NCBI RefSeq assembly: GCF_910589235.1
Contig: NC_060955.1
Location: 15,762,838-15,826,837 of the forward strand
Length of the DNA stretch: 64,000 nt
Source of the DNA: Vespa crabro
Taxonomy: Eukaryota > Arthropoda > Insecta > Hymenoptera > Vespidae
Reading direction: 5' to 3'
Position 1 is the first letter of the stretch. The number at the start of each line of letters is the position of its first letter. A model generated the notes under the pieces. It was given only the letters and a program-made list of their open reading frames with translations, did no database searches and was not told where the DNA came from. Both the position numbers and the translations under genes were made by a program. Positions 1 to 11,508 of the stretch are shown here, piece after piece.

Positions 1-13
1 AAGAACGACATCG

Positions 14-1452
14 ATGACCGAAGAAACTTTACGCGTGATAATTTATGTCTCTTGGTTTCTGGGAGTTGGTGTAGCCCGTCCGAAAAGATTACCAAAGTTT
101 GTTACAATAATCGTTCGCGTTCTTCATTTTGGAATCTGCACAGTAATCGTCGCATACGGAGCCATTGATTTTTTCACTTTTGGTACTATTTTCAAGAGTG
201 ATATTTACAAGATCATGTACTATATGAACAAGGTCATGTGCTATGTCTCATCCTATTATTACGTTTTCCATGGCATCAGCCATTACGGGAAGTGGCCACT
301 GCTAATGAATAAAATAGAACAATTAAATAAAAAGATCATACGAGAGGTATCGATGAATGAACGATCGATTAAGACGGTTCAGATCTTAGCCGTCATATTG
401 ACATTTTTTTTGGGACCAGTATCTCTATTAATACATGCTCTCTATTACTATTTTACTTTACCAGAAGAGATATTCGCTTCCGACCTCCTTCTGTACTATA
501 CCATCGCTCAGTCTGCAATCAACAGTTTCGTTTTCGATACCGTCGTCTACGTGATCTGTAATAGATTTAGAAAGATCAATAGAATGATTGAGCTACTAGA
601 CAACAAGTTGGTTGCCTCCTTAATCGCATTCAAGATTCGTCGTATAAGAGAATTACACAATGGTAAATGAGATTATAGAAAAATTAGACCTTTTATCGTC
701 AATATTTTAATCTCGAAACTTAATTCCGTAGGTGTTTGTGAGTTGGTGACTCTCATAAATGACATACATGGTGTACAGCTTCTTCTTTGCTCGGCCAATT
801 CGTTCACGATGGTCGTTGCGACGCTCTTTCGAATTTACATGAGTGTTGTTGAACATAATTACACTTTCATGCTGATAAATAACATCATTTGGATAATCTA
901 TGCAGGACAATTCGCGCTGATGTGTTGGGTATGTACGCTAACCAATCGAGAATTCAAGAAGACAGGTGTATTAATACACTCCATCATTCCAAATCATGAG
1001 AAAAAGGATCGCGATAAACCGTTGTCCATTCTGGCGATTTGCAACGAACACGATTATTCGTTACAAATGCATCAACAACAGCAACACGAAGATCGTCGAC
1101 GAATTTCTCTCGACATCGGTAGATTCGGTTTAAACTACTTCAGCATGGAAAATCTGTTACGGTCAAATATCGAACGTGACTGTGTCAGAAATGAAATAAA
1201 CGATTTCTCGAATCAACTTCAGCAACAACCAATCTCTTTTACGGCCTGCGACTTCTTTGAAATAAATAACGCTCTCTTGACTGGTGTAAGTTCATCGGAT
1301 TCGATCAATATAAACAAATTATCCTAATATTTCATTATATTCTTTGATCAAGTAGTAATATAATTCATATTTTCTAGTTTATAGGTGTTATTACGACTTA
1401 CTTGATAATCCTCGTTCAATTCTATCAACCTGAGAACGTCCAAATCAAATAA
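14..1452 (+). CDS. Gustatory receptor (7tm_7 insect chemoreceptor)
   Basis: Predicted seven-helix insect gustatory receptor, a ligand-gated cation channel of taste neurons (family knowledge). Three exons fit splice motifs and phase: 14-662, 732-1285 and 1378-1452, giving 425 residues, normal for the family. The last exon encodes TTYLIILVQF, matching the diagnostic TYhhhhhQF motif of helix 7, and the preceding exon ends with the typical FTACxFFEINNALLTG stretch. The third cytoplasmic loop is long and carries a glutamine-rich patch (around HQQQQHEDRRR). The ATG at 14 is the first in frame, but the frame is open to the window edge, so a few extra N-terminal residues are possible. It converges on Hsc70-4. 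Loop length and the ACxFF motif resemble the Gr28/Gr43a (fructose receptor) type; the exact subfamily is not certain. Confidence 0.85.
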
Positions 1453-1453
1453 A
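1448..1453 (+). terminator. AATAAA poly(A) signal overlapping the receptor stop codon
   Basis: AATAAA overlaps the TAA stop of the gustatory receptor (1450-1452), implying a very short 3' UTR if it is used. Further AATAAA-like sequences follow nearby, so the actual cleavage site is unknown. Confidence 0.4.
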
Positions 1454-1563
1454 TATCATTAATGAGAATCAATAGAATGATAAATAATATTCAAACAATG
1501 GTAATCCTAATAAAAATAAGGACGAGTCGGATAAATCTCAACATCTAATTCTTAAAAACAACA

Positions 1564-1569
1564 TTTATT
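1564..1569 (-). terminator. Candidate poly(A) signal for Hsc70-4
   Basis: AATAAA on the minus strand about 235 bases beyond the Hsc70-4 stop. The 1453-1801 stretch between the two convergent genes is otherwise AT-rich 3' UTR or spacer with no gene. Confidence 0.35.
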
Positions 1570-1801
1570 GAAGATTAAAAAAATATTCTCAAGCATTATC
1601 TGAATAAAAACATGTACAGTGACGGTCATATTCAACAAAAAAAAATATATATCAAGACAAAAGGAGCCGATAGTATAGATTCACACAAATAATGTATGCA
1701 TCACCAAGTATCAAATTTAGTTCATCTCAAAGAGCTAAGGAGAAATAAATAAATTATAAAAGACATAATAAAAAAAAATGCTCGATATAATGAGATGATT
1801 T

Positions 1802-4372
1802 TTAATCAACTTCTTCAATGGTGGGTCCACTACCAGCGCCACCACCGGCACCAGTAGCAGGTCTGCTAGGAAACCCACCAGCAGCACCGCCAGCATCTTG
1901 ATACAATTTAGTAACTATGGGATTGCAAACTGACTCCAACTCCTTTTGCTTATCCAGGAATTCCTCCTTCTCTGCTAGCTGATTACTATCCATCCAAGAG
2001 ATGACTTCGTTGCACTTGTTAAGAATCTTCTGCTTGTCTGAAGCATCTATCTTATCCTTCACCTTCTCGTCCTCCATCGTACTCTTCATGTTGAAGCAAT
2101 AAGATTCGAGAGCATTCTTAGCACTGATTCTATCTCGTTGTTGTTCGTCTTCATTCCGATATCTCTCAGCCTCATTTACCATCCTTTCGATATCTTCCTT
2201 TGACAAGCGGCCCTTATCGTTGGTAATCGTGATTTTATTCTCTTTTCCAGTTGACTTTTCAATCGCAGAGACATTCAAGATGCCTGAAAAATTAAATAAA
2301 AAACGTATATTAAATAGCATACATGATAAAGAACGTATAACATGTATAAGATTATTATTGATTGACTATTTGATTTAAATTGTTCAAGCGAACCTTCTCA
2401 AACGTACCATTGGCATCAATGTCGAAAGTAACTTCGATCTGTGGCACACCTCTCGGTGCTGGCGGAATTCCCGTGAGTTCAAACTTTCCTAAGATATTGT
2501 TGTCTTTGGTCATAGCTCTCTCTCCTTCATAAACTTGGATAAGTACACCTGGCTGATTATCCGAATAAGTGGTGAACGTTTGAGTCTGTTTCGTAGGAAT
2601 CGTAGTGTTTCTCTTAATCAAAGTCGTCATAACACCGCCAGCGGTTTCGATACCAAGGGACAACGGCGTAACATCGAGTAGCAGCAGATCTTGAACCTCT
2701 TCGGACTTATCACCGTGCAAAATAGCGGCCTGTACAGCGGCTCCATAAGCCACAGCCTCATCAGGATTAATAGATTTGTTCAATTCCTTGCCATTAAAGA
2801 AATCTTGCAAGAGTTTCTGAATCTTCGGTATTCTGGTAGATCCACCGACTAAAACGATGCTATGCACCTGTGACTTGTCCATTTTCGCGTCCCTTAAAGC
2901 CTTCTCCACCGGTTCTAGAGTGCTCCTAAAGAGATCGGCACATAGTTCCTCAAATCTAGCTCGAGTGATAGAAGTATAAAAATCGATACCCTCAAATAAT
3001 GAGTCGATTTCAATGCTAGCTTGCGTCGATGAGCTAAGGGTCCTCTTTGCTCTCTCACAAGCCGTTCTCAAGCGTCTAACAGCTCTCTTATTGCTACTCA
3101 AGTCTTTCTTGTACTTTCGCTTAAATTCCTGAACAAAATGATTGACCATACGATTGTCAAAGTCCTCGCCACCAAGGTGAGTATCGCCAGCCGTCGATTT
3201 CACTTCAAAAATACCGTCTTCGATCGTCAAAATGGAAACATCGAAAGTACCACCACCAAGATCGAAAATCAGCACATTCTTCTCGCCTGATGTCTTTTTG
3301 TCAAGACCATAGGCTATGGCGGCAGCGGTTGGCTCGTTAATAATACGCAAAACATTCAGACCAGCTATTGCACCGGCATCCTTCGTTGCCTGCCGCTGAG
3401 AATCATTAAAATAAGCCGGCACAGTAATAACGGCGTTGGTAACAGTCTTTCCGAGATAAGCCTCTGCCGTTTCCTTCATCTTCGTCAGGACCATCGAAGA
3501 CACTTCTTCTGGGAAGAAAGTCTTCACTTCGCCCTTGTATGTAACCTGAATTTTCGGTTTACCTCCGTCATTCACCACAATGAAAGGCCAATGTTTCATA
3601 TCACTCTGTACCGTTGAATCATCGAAACGGCGACCAATCAATCGTTTCGCATCTTAAAAAAGATTAATAATTAAAAATGATGAAATATTATTCCAAAAAA
3701 CTTGTGTTGCGAAGAAGGTAAAATGTTATCTTTAACGTTATATTTTTTCTCCAGAAACATTAAAAATGCATGCTGAGTTTCTCTACGAGTTATAATACAT
3801 GATACTATATGTCGCAAAACGAATAAATACTACGCTGATCTTGGGTCGTCACGCGCTCACGACACAACATAATGTGTTGCATTTATGCTATTGTACGAAG
3901 TCGTTAACGTGAGCATAAGACAAATAAAGAAAATCAAAACGTATTTAATACGTTTGATACAATTATTATCATCGATAATTAAGTTGATTAAATTTTCATT
4001 TACTTTGTAATATCTATGCAATCATTAAATAAAAAATGAAAATCCGATCGATTTTTCGAAACGTGAAAAAACTTATGTTTGCTCGTCATAATCGAGAAAT
4101 TTATAACAAAACCAAAATGTAACTGTTAATTCATTTCAACTTATTTAATGACAACACAAATACGTACCAAAAATTGTGTTACTTGGATTCATAGCAACTT
4201 GATTTTTTGCCGCATCTCCGATTAATCGTTCAGTATCGGTGAAGGCTACATAACTTGGCGTAGTCCGATTTCCTTGATCATTGGCAATAATTTCAACTTT
4301 TCCATGTTGAAAGACACCTACGCAGGAATACGTAGTACCCAAATCGATTCCAACCGCCGGAGCCTTTGACAT
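1802..4372 (-). CDS. Hsc70-4: Heat shock 70 kDa protein cognate 4 (cytosolic Hsc70)
   Basis: Constitutive cytosolic/nuclear Hsp70 chaperone: ATP-driven folding, clathrin uncoating and protein targeting. Coding exons on the minus strand are 4168-4372, 2408-3652 and 1802-2283, giving 643 residues. The N-terminal ATPase has GIDLGTTYS (residues 8-16), IFDLGGGTFDVSIL and IVLVGGSTRIPK. The substrate domain and GGA-rich tail end in GPTIEEVD; the EEVD motif marks a cytosolic form that binds TPR co-chaperones. The introns inside the coding region and in the leader fit a cognate gene rather than a heat-inducible Hsp70, which is usually intronless. A 515-base intron (3653-4167) separates exons 1 and 2. 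The gene is head to head with Mlh1. Confidence 0.97.
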
Positions 4373-4388
4373 GATTCACACTTTGTCT

Positions 4389-5036
4389 CTGTCGAAAGAC
4401 AAATAAAAATATATTATATCGTATCGTTTTCATATATTCCCGCGGACAGTTAAGAATAACCTGTTTTTCGTCAGCTAACGCTTATACTGATTTACGTAGA
4501 TACGCTTCGAGCATCAACTTGAGTCGAAGTTTCTCGAATCTCGTTCTACTTTACGAGAACTGAAAATAACACTTTCAATTTAGATATGATTATGTAATGT
4601 TTCATTTTTCTTTTGTTTTTTTTCTTTTCTTTTTTTTTTTAATAAGTCTTACGATCAAATTAAATTTTATCTTATATCTCTTTCTGTCTCCAAATATACG
4701 TTGTACGATATCACCTAGAATGAAATTTTAAACACAGTCGACCAAATAGGATTTATCGATCTCCGTAATGACTATCTCATTCAAAGCTCATTATAAGTAT
4801 TGAATATAAAAGGAAGAACATATTCTATTTCATCTTCATCCTTTGCTTACTTAAATCTCACAAAACAAAGAATACAAGAAAGAAAGTAGACAATTTCGAT
4901 CAAATTTGAATGATTTGAAACATTTATGATAAAAAGTTGATCCAACAAAAATTGTCCAAATACCCAACTTTTTTTAAATTTAAAATAAAGCAAGAAGGAA
5001 AGGGATAGAAAACGGAAACGAATAAAATGTACTTAC
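4389..5036 (-). other. 5' UTR intron of Hsc70-4
   Basis: On the minus strand a strong donor (A|GTAAGTAC at 5036) and an acceptor (TTTCGACAG at 4389) bracket an AT-rich leader intron. The acceptor lies 16 bases upstream of the ATG. Leader introns are typical of insect Hsc70-4 genes. The intron also contains a heat shock element (4526-4538). Confidence 0.6.
4526..4538. promoter_or_regulatory. Perfect three-unit heat shock element in the leader intron
   Basis: GAAGTTTCTCGAA is an exact GAAnnTTCnnGAA array, the consensus trimer site for HSF. It lies inside the predicted 5' UTR intron of Hsc70-4 and could act as an intronic enhancer or serve an alternative downstream promoter. Confidence 0.55.
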
Positions 5037-5146
5037 TCTTTGTACTCCTTTTTTGATAATAAAAATGATAATCTGTAAATTGTCGCGAATACTTAGACAA
5101 TGTTTGTCACTCGTGCCTGTAAGACTTCTGTAACTTTTCCGTACGA

Positions 5147-5192
5147 GGAAGTTTTAATAGACTGAATCGCCCGCTTCGAGAAGTTTCTTCGA
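5147..5192 (-). promoter_or_regulatory. Candidate Hsc70-4 promoter with heat shock element
   Basis: TTCGAGAAGTTTCTTCGA (5175-5192) holds four alternating HSF pentamer cores (TTC, GAA, TTC and a CGA variant) at the correct two-base spacing. On the minus strand it is followed by a TATA-like ATTAAAA near 5147-5156 and, further on, the predicted leader exon ending at 5037. An inverted CCAAT (ATTGG) lies just upstream. The transcription start is inferred. Confidence 0.5.
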
Positions 5193-5691
5193 CCGACCAA
5201 TCCTAATGTCCATTTCGATGATCTTGGCTCGCCATTGGTGGTCAGGCTTTGGCATGCATATAAGGGTATATATGTATATATGTATAGCTTATAATTGCGT
5301 TTGACTTGAAGCAAGAAAAGGGATGAAAGTACTGGGACGTGTTATATCGTAAATCGTTCGTAGCTATAATTAACACCGCGAAAAACATTTCTCTTTACTG
5401 CGCCAAATATTTCTTCTGATCTAAATATTGACTTTTCCGTAATGATCGGACATCGTATTACTTATTTAATATTAAAATTAACAAATTTATATAACAATTA
5501 TAATGTTCTTTTTATTTCCTTTGAATTTTTTTAGTTATTTATACATTGTAAGGCATTCTTGAATAGAAATAAATACGTGTTGTGTTGTTACATGCATGAA
5601 CGTTCATGACATTTCTAGTACGATATACAACGAAACTTCTATGTATAATCTGAAACTATATTAAGAAATGCAAATTTAACACGATAAAATA

Positions 5692-5697
<6 letters not shown>

Positions 5698-5742
<45 letters not shown>
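5698..5742. repeat. (TA)n microsatellite
   Basis: About 22 uninterrupted TA dinucleotides in the Hsc70-4/Mlh1 intergenic region. The rest of 5200-6240 is AT-rich spacer with no supported gene. Confidence 0.95.
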
Positions 5743-5748
<6 letters not shown>

Positions 5749-6260
5749 TTCGCGATAAAAATAAAGATAACCTATATGTAAAATATGAAATTTCTATATG
5801 AAATTTCGTAGGCGTAAATTATCAAAGTTATGTATCAAATAACTACATTTCTTAAAATACCATAGATAATCATCAAAGAGTATTGGCTGTTAAAAATTTT
5901 TTCAATCGATACATTATATGGTGCGAACATAAATTATCTATATAAAAATTAATCACGATATATTTTTTCAATCTGTGACCATAGTATCTGAATATATAAC
6001 TATGAAATAAAAATAAATTTAGCCAATTTCGTGAAATTTCTTAAATTTAAAATAAACTTCGAATATAATATTTCAAATATAAATATTTTGCATTTTATAT
6101 ACACACACACGACACACACATATGTTTACACATACAATATAACAATGTTAAAAGTAACTAATGAGCAAAAAAACTTTTATTACATATTCCGATTGGCATT
6201 TGATAAATAAAAGGCACATTAGTGCTGCTCCATGAAGCTTGGTATAGTTCGTATGAATCT

Positions 6261-6268
6261 GGCGGGAA
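6261..6268. promoter_or_regulatory. Candidate E2F site in the Mlh1 promoter
   Basis: GGCGGGAA lies about 93 bases before the Mlh1 ATG in an otherwise AT-rich region. Its reverse complement TTCCCGCC differs by one base from the E2F core TTTCCCGC. E2F control of mismatch-repair genes is known in animals; use here is inferred. Confidence 0.35.
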
Positions 6269-6360
6269 CTGAGAACATTTCAAGTCAACTCGCCATATAT
6301 AACCTTCGAAAATTTTTGTTATAAAAGTTTATTTGGATAGCCTTATTTATTTTTATAAAA

Positions 6361-9300
6361 ATGAATTTACCTGCCAAAATTAAGAAATTAGATGAAGTTG
6401 TAGTAAATAGAATCGCAGCTGGTGAAATAATTCAAAGACCAGCAAATGCATTAAAGGAATTAATAGAAAACAGGTAATATCATTTTAATATTATAAATTA
6501 TATAAATTCCTTGCATTTCTATTATCATTATATGTATATTTATATCGTAGCTTAGATGCTAAAGCCACAAATATACAGATAATAGTGAAAGAAGGAGGAT
6601 TGAAATTATTACAGGTATTTATACTAATTTATCGAGCATATTAAAATGATATTAAAAAGTATATCCTTTACAGATTCAAGATAATGGTACAGGTATTAAG
6701 AAAGATGACATGGAAATTGTATGTGAAAGATTTACTACTAGTAAATTACAAAATTTTGAAGATCTCAAAGCAATATCAACATTTGGATTCCGTGGAGAAG
6801 CTTTAGCAAGTATTAGTCATGTTGCTCTTCTAACTATAACAACTAAAACATCTGATGAAAAATGTGCATATAGGTATTATATTTTACTTATAATGATAAA
6901 TGAAGAGAAATGAAAGAATAGTTATTATTATATTTGGAATATACTTGAATTAATATTTTAGAGCAACATATATTGACAGTAAATTGAAAGAACTACCAAA
7001 ACCATGTGCTGGTAATCAAGGTACAACAATAACTATTGAAAACTTGTTTTACAATGTTGCAACTAGACGAAAAGCATTGTCCAATGTATCCGAAGAATTT
7101 ACTAAAATTACAGATGTGGTAATAAAATATGCTATACATAATCCCAAAGTTGGATTTATATTAAAAAAACATGGAGAGACAACACCACAAGTAAAATAAT
7201 CATTCAAAGTTATTTTAATTAAAAAATATTTAAAATAGCATTTATCTTTCATTATATATCTAAATTTATTATACTATTATAAGGTTCGAACAACACATAA
7301 TTCTACTAAAATGAATAATATAAGAATTTTATATGGAAATCCAGTGGCAAGAGAGTTATTAGAGATTGAGCTTCAAGATGAAAGTTATCAATTTAAAATG
7401 CATGCTCTAATAACAAATCCGAATTACACAAGTAAACGGATGATATTTTTATTATTTATTAATAACCGTCTTGTAGAGTCTACTCGTAAGTATATTATAA
7501 ACATAATTTAAAAAGTTTATATAAAATTTCTATCCTATTAATATAGATATTATTCATTGCAGCAATTAAAAAAATGTTAGAGGAAACATATACAGTATAT
7601 CTTCCAAAAAAGACTCATCCATTTTGTTACATATCCTTGGAGATTAATTCAAATAATGTTGATGTTAATGTACATCCAACAAAACATGAAGTTAGATTTC
7701 TTCATGAAGACTCTATAATTGAAAAAGTAAAATTGGCTTTGGATGAAAAGTTAGCTGGTGATAGTGCTTCAAGAACCTTTTACTTGCAGGCACGCTTACC
7801 AAAAGTAGATGTCACTGAGGAAACTTTGAAAGAAGTTCTACCTGATTTTGAGAAGGAGAATTCAGGAAAACAAAAGAAAATACATCAAAGAGATTTAATC
7901 AGAACTGATTCTTCTGATCAAAAGCTTGATAAGTTTAATTTTACTATAAATACTGCTATGAAAATAGCTAGAAGTAATAGTTCTGAACAAACGACAGAAT
8001 CAAATCTTCAATCTGAAAAAGTGCTTGAATTAAAAATGTCAAATGATACTAAAAATAATGTTGTTACAGATAATATTTCTGTAGATGTACAAAAGATAGA
8101 TATAACAAACAAAAATGCATTTCTCAAACAAAATAATGAATTACATGAAAAGTATTTACAAAATAATGAATCTGGACATTTAAATACCATTACAAACCAA
8201 TCAACACAACCCATTTTATCAGAAGCAATTGCATCTACATCAAATAATAGTATTATTACTACTAATAATATTAATCTGAATACTTACCGAGAAGTTTTAC
8301 TAATGTCAGAAGCTGATTCAGATGATTCATGTAATGAAAAACAATACGAAATAAATAAATGTAATGATTCAATTGCAAAAAATGCACGTAAAAGAGTATA
8401 TCAATATTTCGGTAATAAGAATATTGAAGATTTGGAAAGAGAACAAATAAAACCAATTATTAATATACAAGAACAAAATAATGATAATAAAATGGAACAA
8501 TGTACTATAGATAATATTGATTGCATATCTCAACCAAATGTTACAAAAGAAAATGAATCAATACAGGAATTCAAATCTTATTCTGTAAACAATTTTAGAA
8601 GAGAAGTAAAATTAACTAGTGTGTTAAAATTGAGAAAACAAGTAGAAGATAACTGTCACCAAGGATTAAGAGAAATTTTATCAAATTTAATATTTGTTGG
8701 GTGTATTGATGAAGTATCTACATTAATACAAAGTGGTGTAAATTTATATATATGCAATACCAAAAAATTAGCGTAAGTCTAATTTTCTGATACATATCTG
8801 ATATCTTTCCTGTATATAATTAAAACTAAAAAATCAATTTTTGTTCTATATAATTAGAGAGGAACTATTCTATGAAATTATGCTATATGACTTTGCTAAT
8901 TATGGTGTCATAAAGTTCTCAGTAAGTTGCATGTAAAATAAGTTCTCTATTAAAAATAATATCTTAATATTAGAATATCTATGATTCTTTATTACTTTTT
9001 ACTATTTTTTATTTATTTTTAGGATCCAATATCTTTATATGATTTAGCCATCTTAGGATTAGAAACTGAAGAAGCAGGATGGACGGAAGAAGATGGTTCG
9101 AAAGAAGAACTAGCTACGAATGTGAAAGAATTATTATTAGAAAAAGCAGATATGATGAAAGAATATTTTTCTATAGTCATAGATAAAAAAGGAAATTTAA
9201 AATCATTACCAATATTATTAGGTAATAATGATATATTGTTAATTATTGTTCGATATTATATGAAAATAATATATTTATTTTATAGATAAGTACTTTCCAT

Positions 9301-9578
9301 TTGAGGGAGGCTTACCAATATATATTTTGCGCTTATCAACAGAGGTTGATTGGACTACCGAACAGCCATGTTTCCAAAATATTTGCAGAGAAACAGCAAA
9401 ATACTTCAGTGAAATGAATCCTATTCATAATACACATGACTGGAAATATGTTACAGAACATATTTTATATCCAGCAATTAAGGAAAGTTTATTACCTCCA
9501 AAACATTTTGCTCATGACTCAACTATATTGCAAATAGCCAGTTTACCTAATTTGTACAAAGTATTTGAAAGATGTTAA
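6361..9578 (+). CDS. Mlh1: DNA mismatch repair protein Mlh1
   Basis: MutL homologue that pairs with Pms2 to form the MutL-alpha endonuclease in nuclear mismatch repair and meiosis. Nine exons keep phase: 6361-6473, 6551-6614, 6674-6873, 6962-7190, 7284-7485, 7563-8772, 8858-8921, 9023-9221 and 9286-9578, giving 857 residues. The GHKL ATPase has AAGEIIQRP, NSLDAKAT (motif I with the catalytic Glu just before), DNGTGI and GFRGEAL. The transducer domain includes NVHPTKHEVRF. The C-terminal domain ends in the FERC tetrapeptide that is invariant in Mlh1 and completes the Pms2 metal site. The Asn/Ser-rich linker in exon 6 is long, making the protein about 100 residues larger than human MLH1 (756). 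Confidence 0.97.
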
Positions 9579-10173
9579 GTAATAAATTTTTTCATACCAT
9601 ATTTTTACCTGTGATATTAGCAGTTACATATATATTATCACATATAGAAATCGTATTTCCATCACTTACGTAGAATTTGTAGTATATTCATAATTATTGG
9701 TACTTATTCATTGATATTTATTTTTTATAATTAAAATGGAACCGATAAAATATATATTATATAGAAATGTTACACTTTTTACCGCTAATAATCTTCTACT
9801 GATCATATAAAATATTTAAAGATATTTGTTTATACTGATTAATAAGTAAAAATTCATTTACATTTAAAAAAAATATCAACAGATTTGTAAAAATGTTAAG
9901 TATTATTTTGCAATGCTGTAATGTAAACAAAATTAGAATTATTTCATAATGAAACATACATTGTATGACAGTCTATTAATAAATAAAAGATATTGTTTAT
10001 CAGTTGTCATAAACTCGACATATTTTTAATGACTTCATTTGTTATGTAAATCTATTAAATGTCTTCTATCTTAAATTACTGTAATATTATGTCATTCCAT
10101 TTTATATCACTTAACAAATTATCATGTTTATATAATCTATCATATTATAGAATTTATTTTAAGTATATAAAAG
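9579..10173. other. Convergent 3' region between Mlh1 and GrpE
   Basis: AT-rich stretch holding the two 3' UTRs. AATAAA-type signals occur near 9980 on the plus strand. No gene or RNA was recognised. Confidence 0.6.
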
Positions 10174-11508
10174 TTATCCTTTTGCTACACCAACCAATGC
10201 TGGTCTAACTATCCGTTCATGTAGTTTATATCCAATCTTCGATACAACTACAACTGTTCCTGGTTCCTTTCCTTCTACTTCCTAAAAAAATATAACAAGT
10301 CATTTATACATTATTTATTTAAAAATTGATAGAATATCTATTATATACTATATTATATGTTATATATATTATATTTACTTAAAATTGCTTACTTGTTGAA
10401 ATAATGCTTCATGTTGGTTTGGATCAAATTTTTCATTGATAGGATTTAAGGATACTAAACCATGCTTCTTAAAAACCTGTTATCAATATATTACTGTAAC
10501 TATTTGCATTATGTAATCTATATTATAATAGATTGTATTTACTAATTATACATTACCTTATGTAGTTGTGCTTCAGTCATTATTAGACCTTCATAAAGCG
10601 TTTTTAAATGCGGATTCTTATCTGTTAATTCACTTTTAGGCACACTTTCAGTAGCTTTTCCTAACACATCTGCTACATCTAGAAGATCTTTACAGAAACC
10701 TTGAATACCAAAAAGCTTGGCGTCCTCAATTTGCTTGGTCAACCGAACTCTAAGATTCTCCCCATCAGCTAATGCTCTCTTATATTTATCTTCTAAAGTA
10801 TTTTTTACTTCTTTAAGTTCCACTATTTCTTTGATGAGAAGTTCCATTTCTCCTTTTAACTTTTTTTCAGTCGCTGTTGGTTCTTGCAATGGTGTTTGTG
10901 CACCTCCCTCATTCTTTTTTTCTTCTGTTACTGTACTGTATCCTTGTTTTTGCCAAGGAAAAATGCGAGATGTTCGAGACAACCTAGAATTAAAATAATT
11001 TTTTTCATAAAATAAAATAGCAAATTAATGTAAATATATTAATGTAAACAAAATAGCAAAATAATGTAAATATGCAAAAAGAGCTGCTAAACTTTTCCAC
11101 TGACTACAATCTTTTCACTGACTAAAATTTTTTTACAGGTACTAATACTTCATGCATACTCAGTATATAGTGATCAAACAAATAATCAAACTAATTTATA
11201 CATTTCGTACACGGTATTAATTGTATTGTTTAATTTTTTATTACAAAAATCAGTAAAATTAAACTATTAAAATAAAATATTAAGTAATAATCAACTAATA
11301 AGAATAGATTATCTAATAGTTAACCTTACATGCATCATAAATATCATTGAAAAGAACTAACTATAAAAGGAATCGAACTTGATTGGTCATATTTATGATG
11401 CACTGTTCTAAATATTTACCTGAGCAATGAATTTTTATTCATTTGATATACGATATCTGTTGTAAAACGGGCAAATTTCATTGCTACCGGTATCGTGATC
11501 GATGCCAT
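10174..11508 (-). CDS. Roe1: GrpE protein homologue, mitochondrial
   Basis: Nucleotide exchange factor for mitochondrial Hsp70 (mortalin) in matrix protein import and folding. Four minus-strand exons: 11420-11508, 10557-10983, 10393-10476 and 10174-10281; 235 residues. Exon 1 encodes a basic, acid-free presequence (MASITIPVAMKFARF...) suited to mitochondrial import, and the ATG at 11508 is the first in frame. A long charged coiled coil follows (about residues 60-120), then the GrpE head with FDPNQHEALFQ and the C-terminal signature region GYKLHERIVRPALVGVAKG. Length and architecture are normal for the family. Confidence 0.95.

Noticed and set aside
2284..4167. Possible snoRNA in Hsc70-4 introns (host of U14 in vertebrates)
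   Set aside because: No minus-strand pair of TGATGA and CTGA boxes with flanking complementarity was seen in either coding intron.
5093..5314. Minus-strand 73-codon open frame upstream of Hsc70-4
   Set aside because: It covers the predicted promoter and leader exon with the heat shock element; the composition is not protein-like and no family was recognised.
5698..5742. Possible CRISPR-like or transposon repeat
   Set aside because: It is a plain TA microsatellite; no spacer structure and no transposase frame is present anywhere in the window.
7281..7300. GGTTCGAAC-like tRNA B-box sequence
   Set aside because: It lies within Mlh1 exon 5 and has no matching A box or cloverleaf; no tRNA gene was found in the window.
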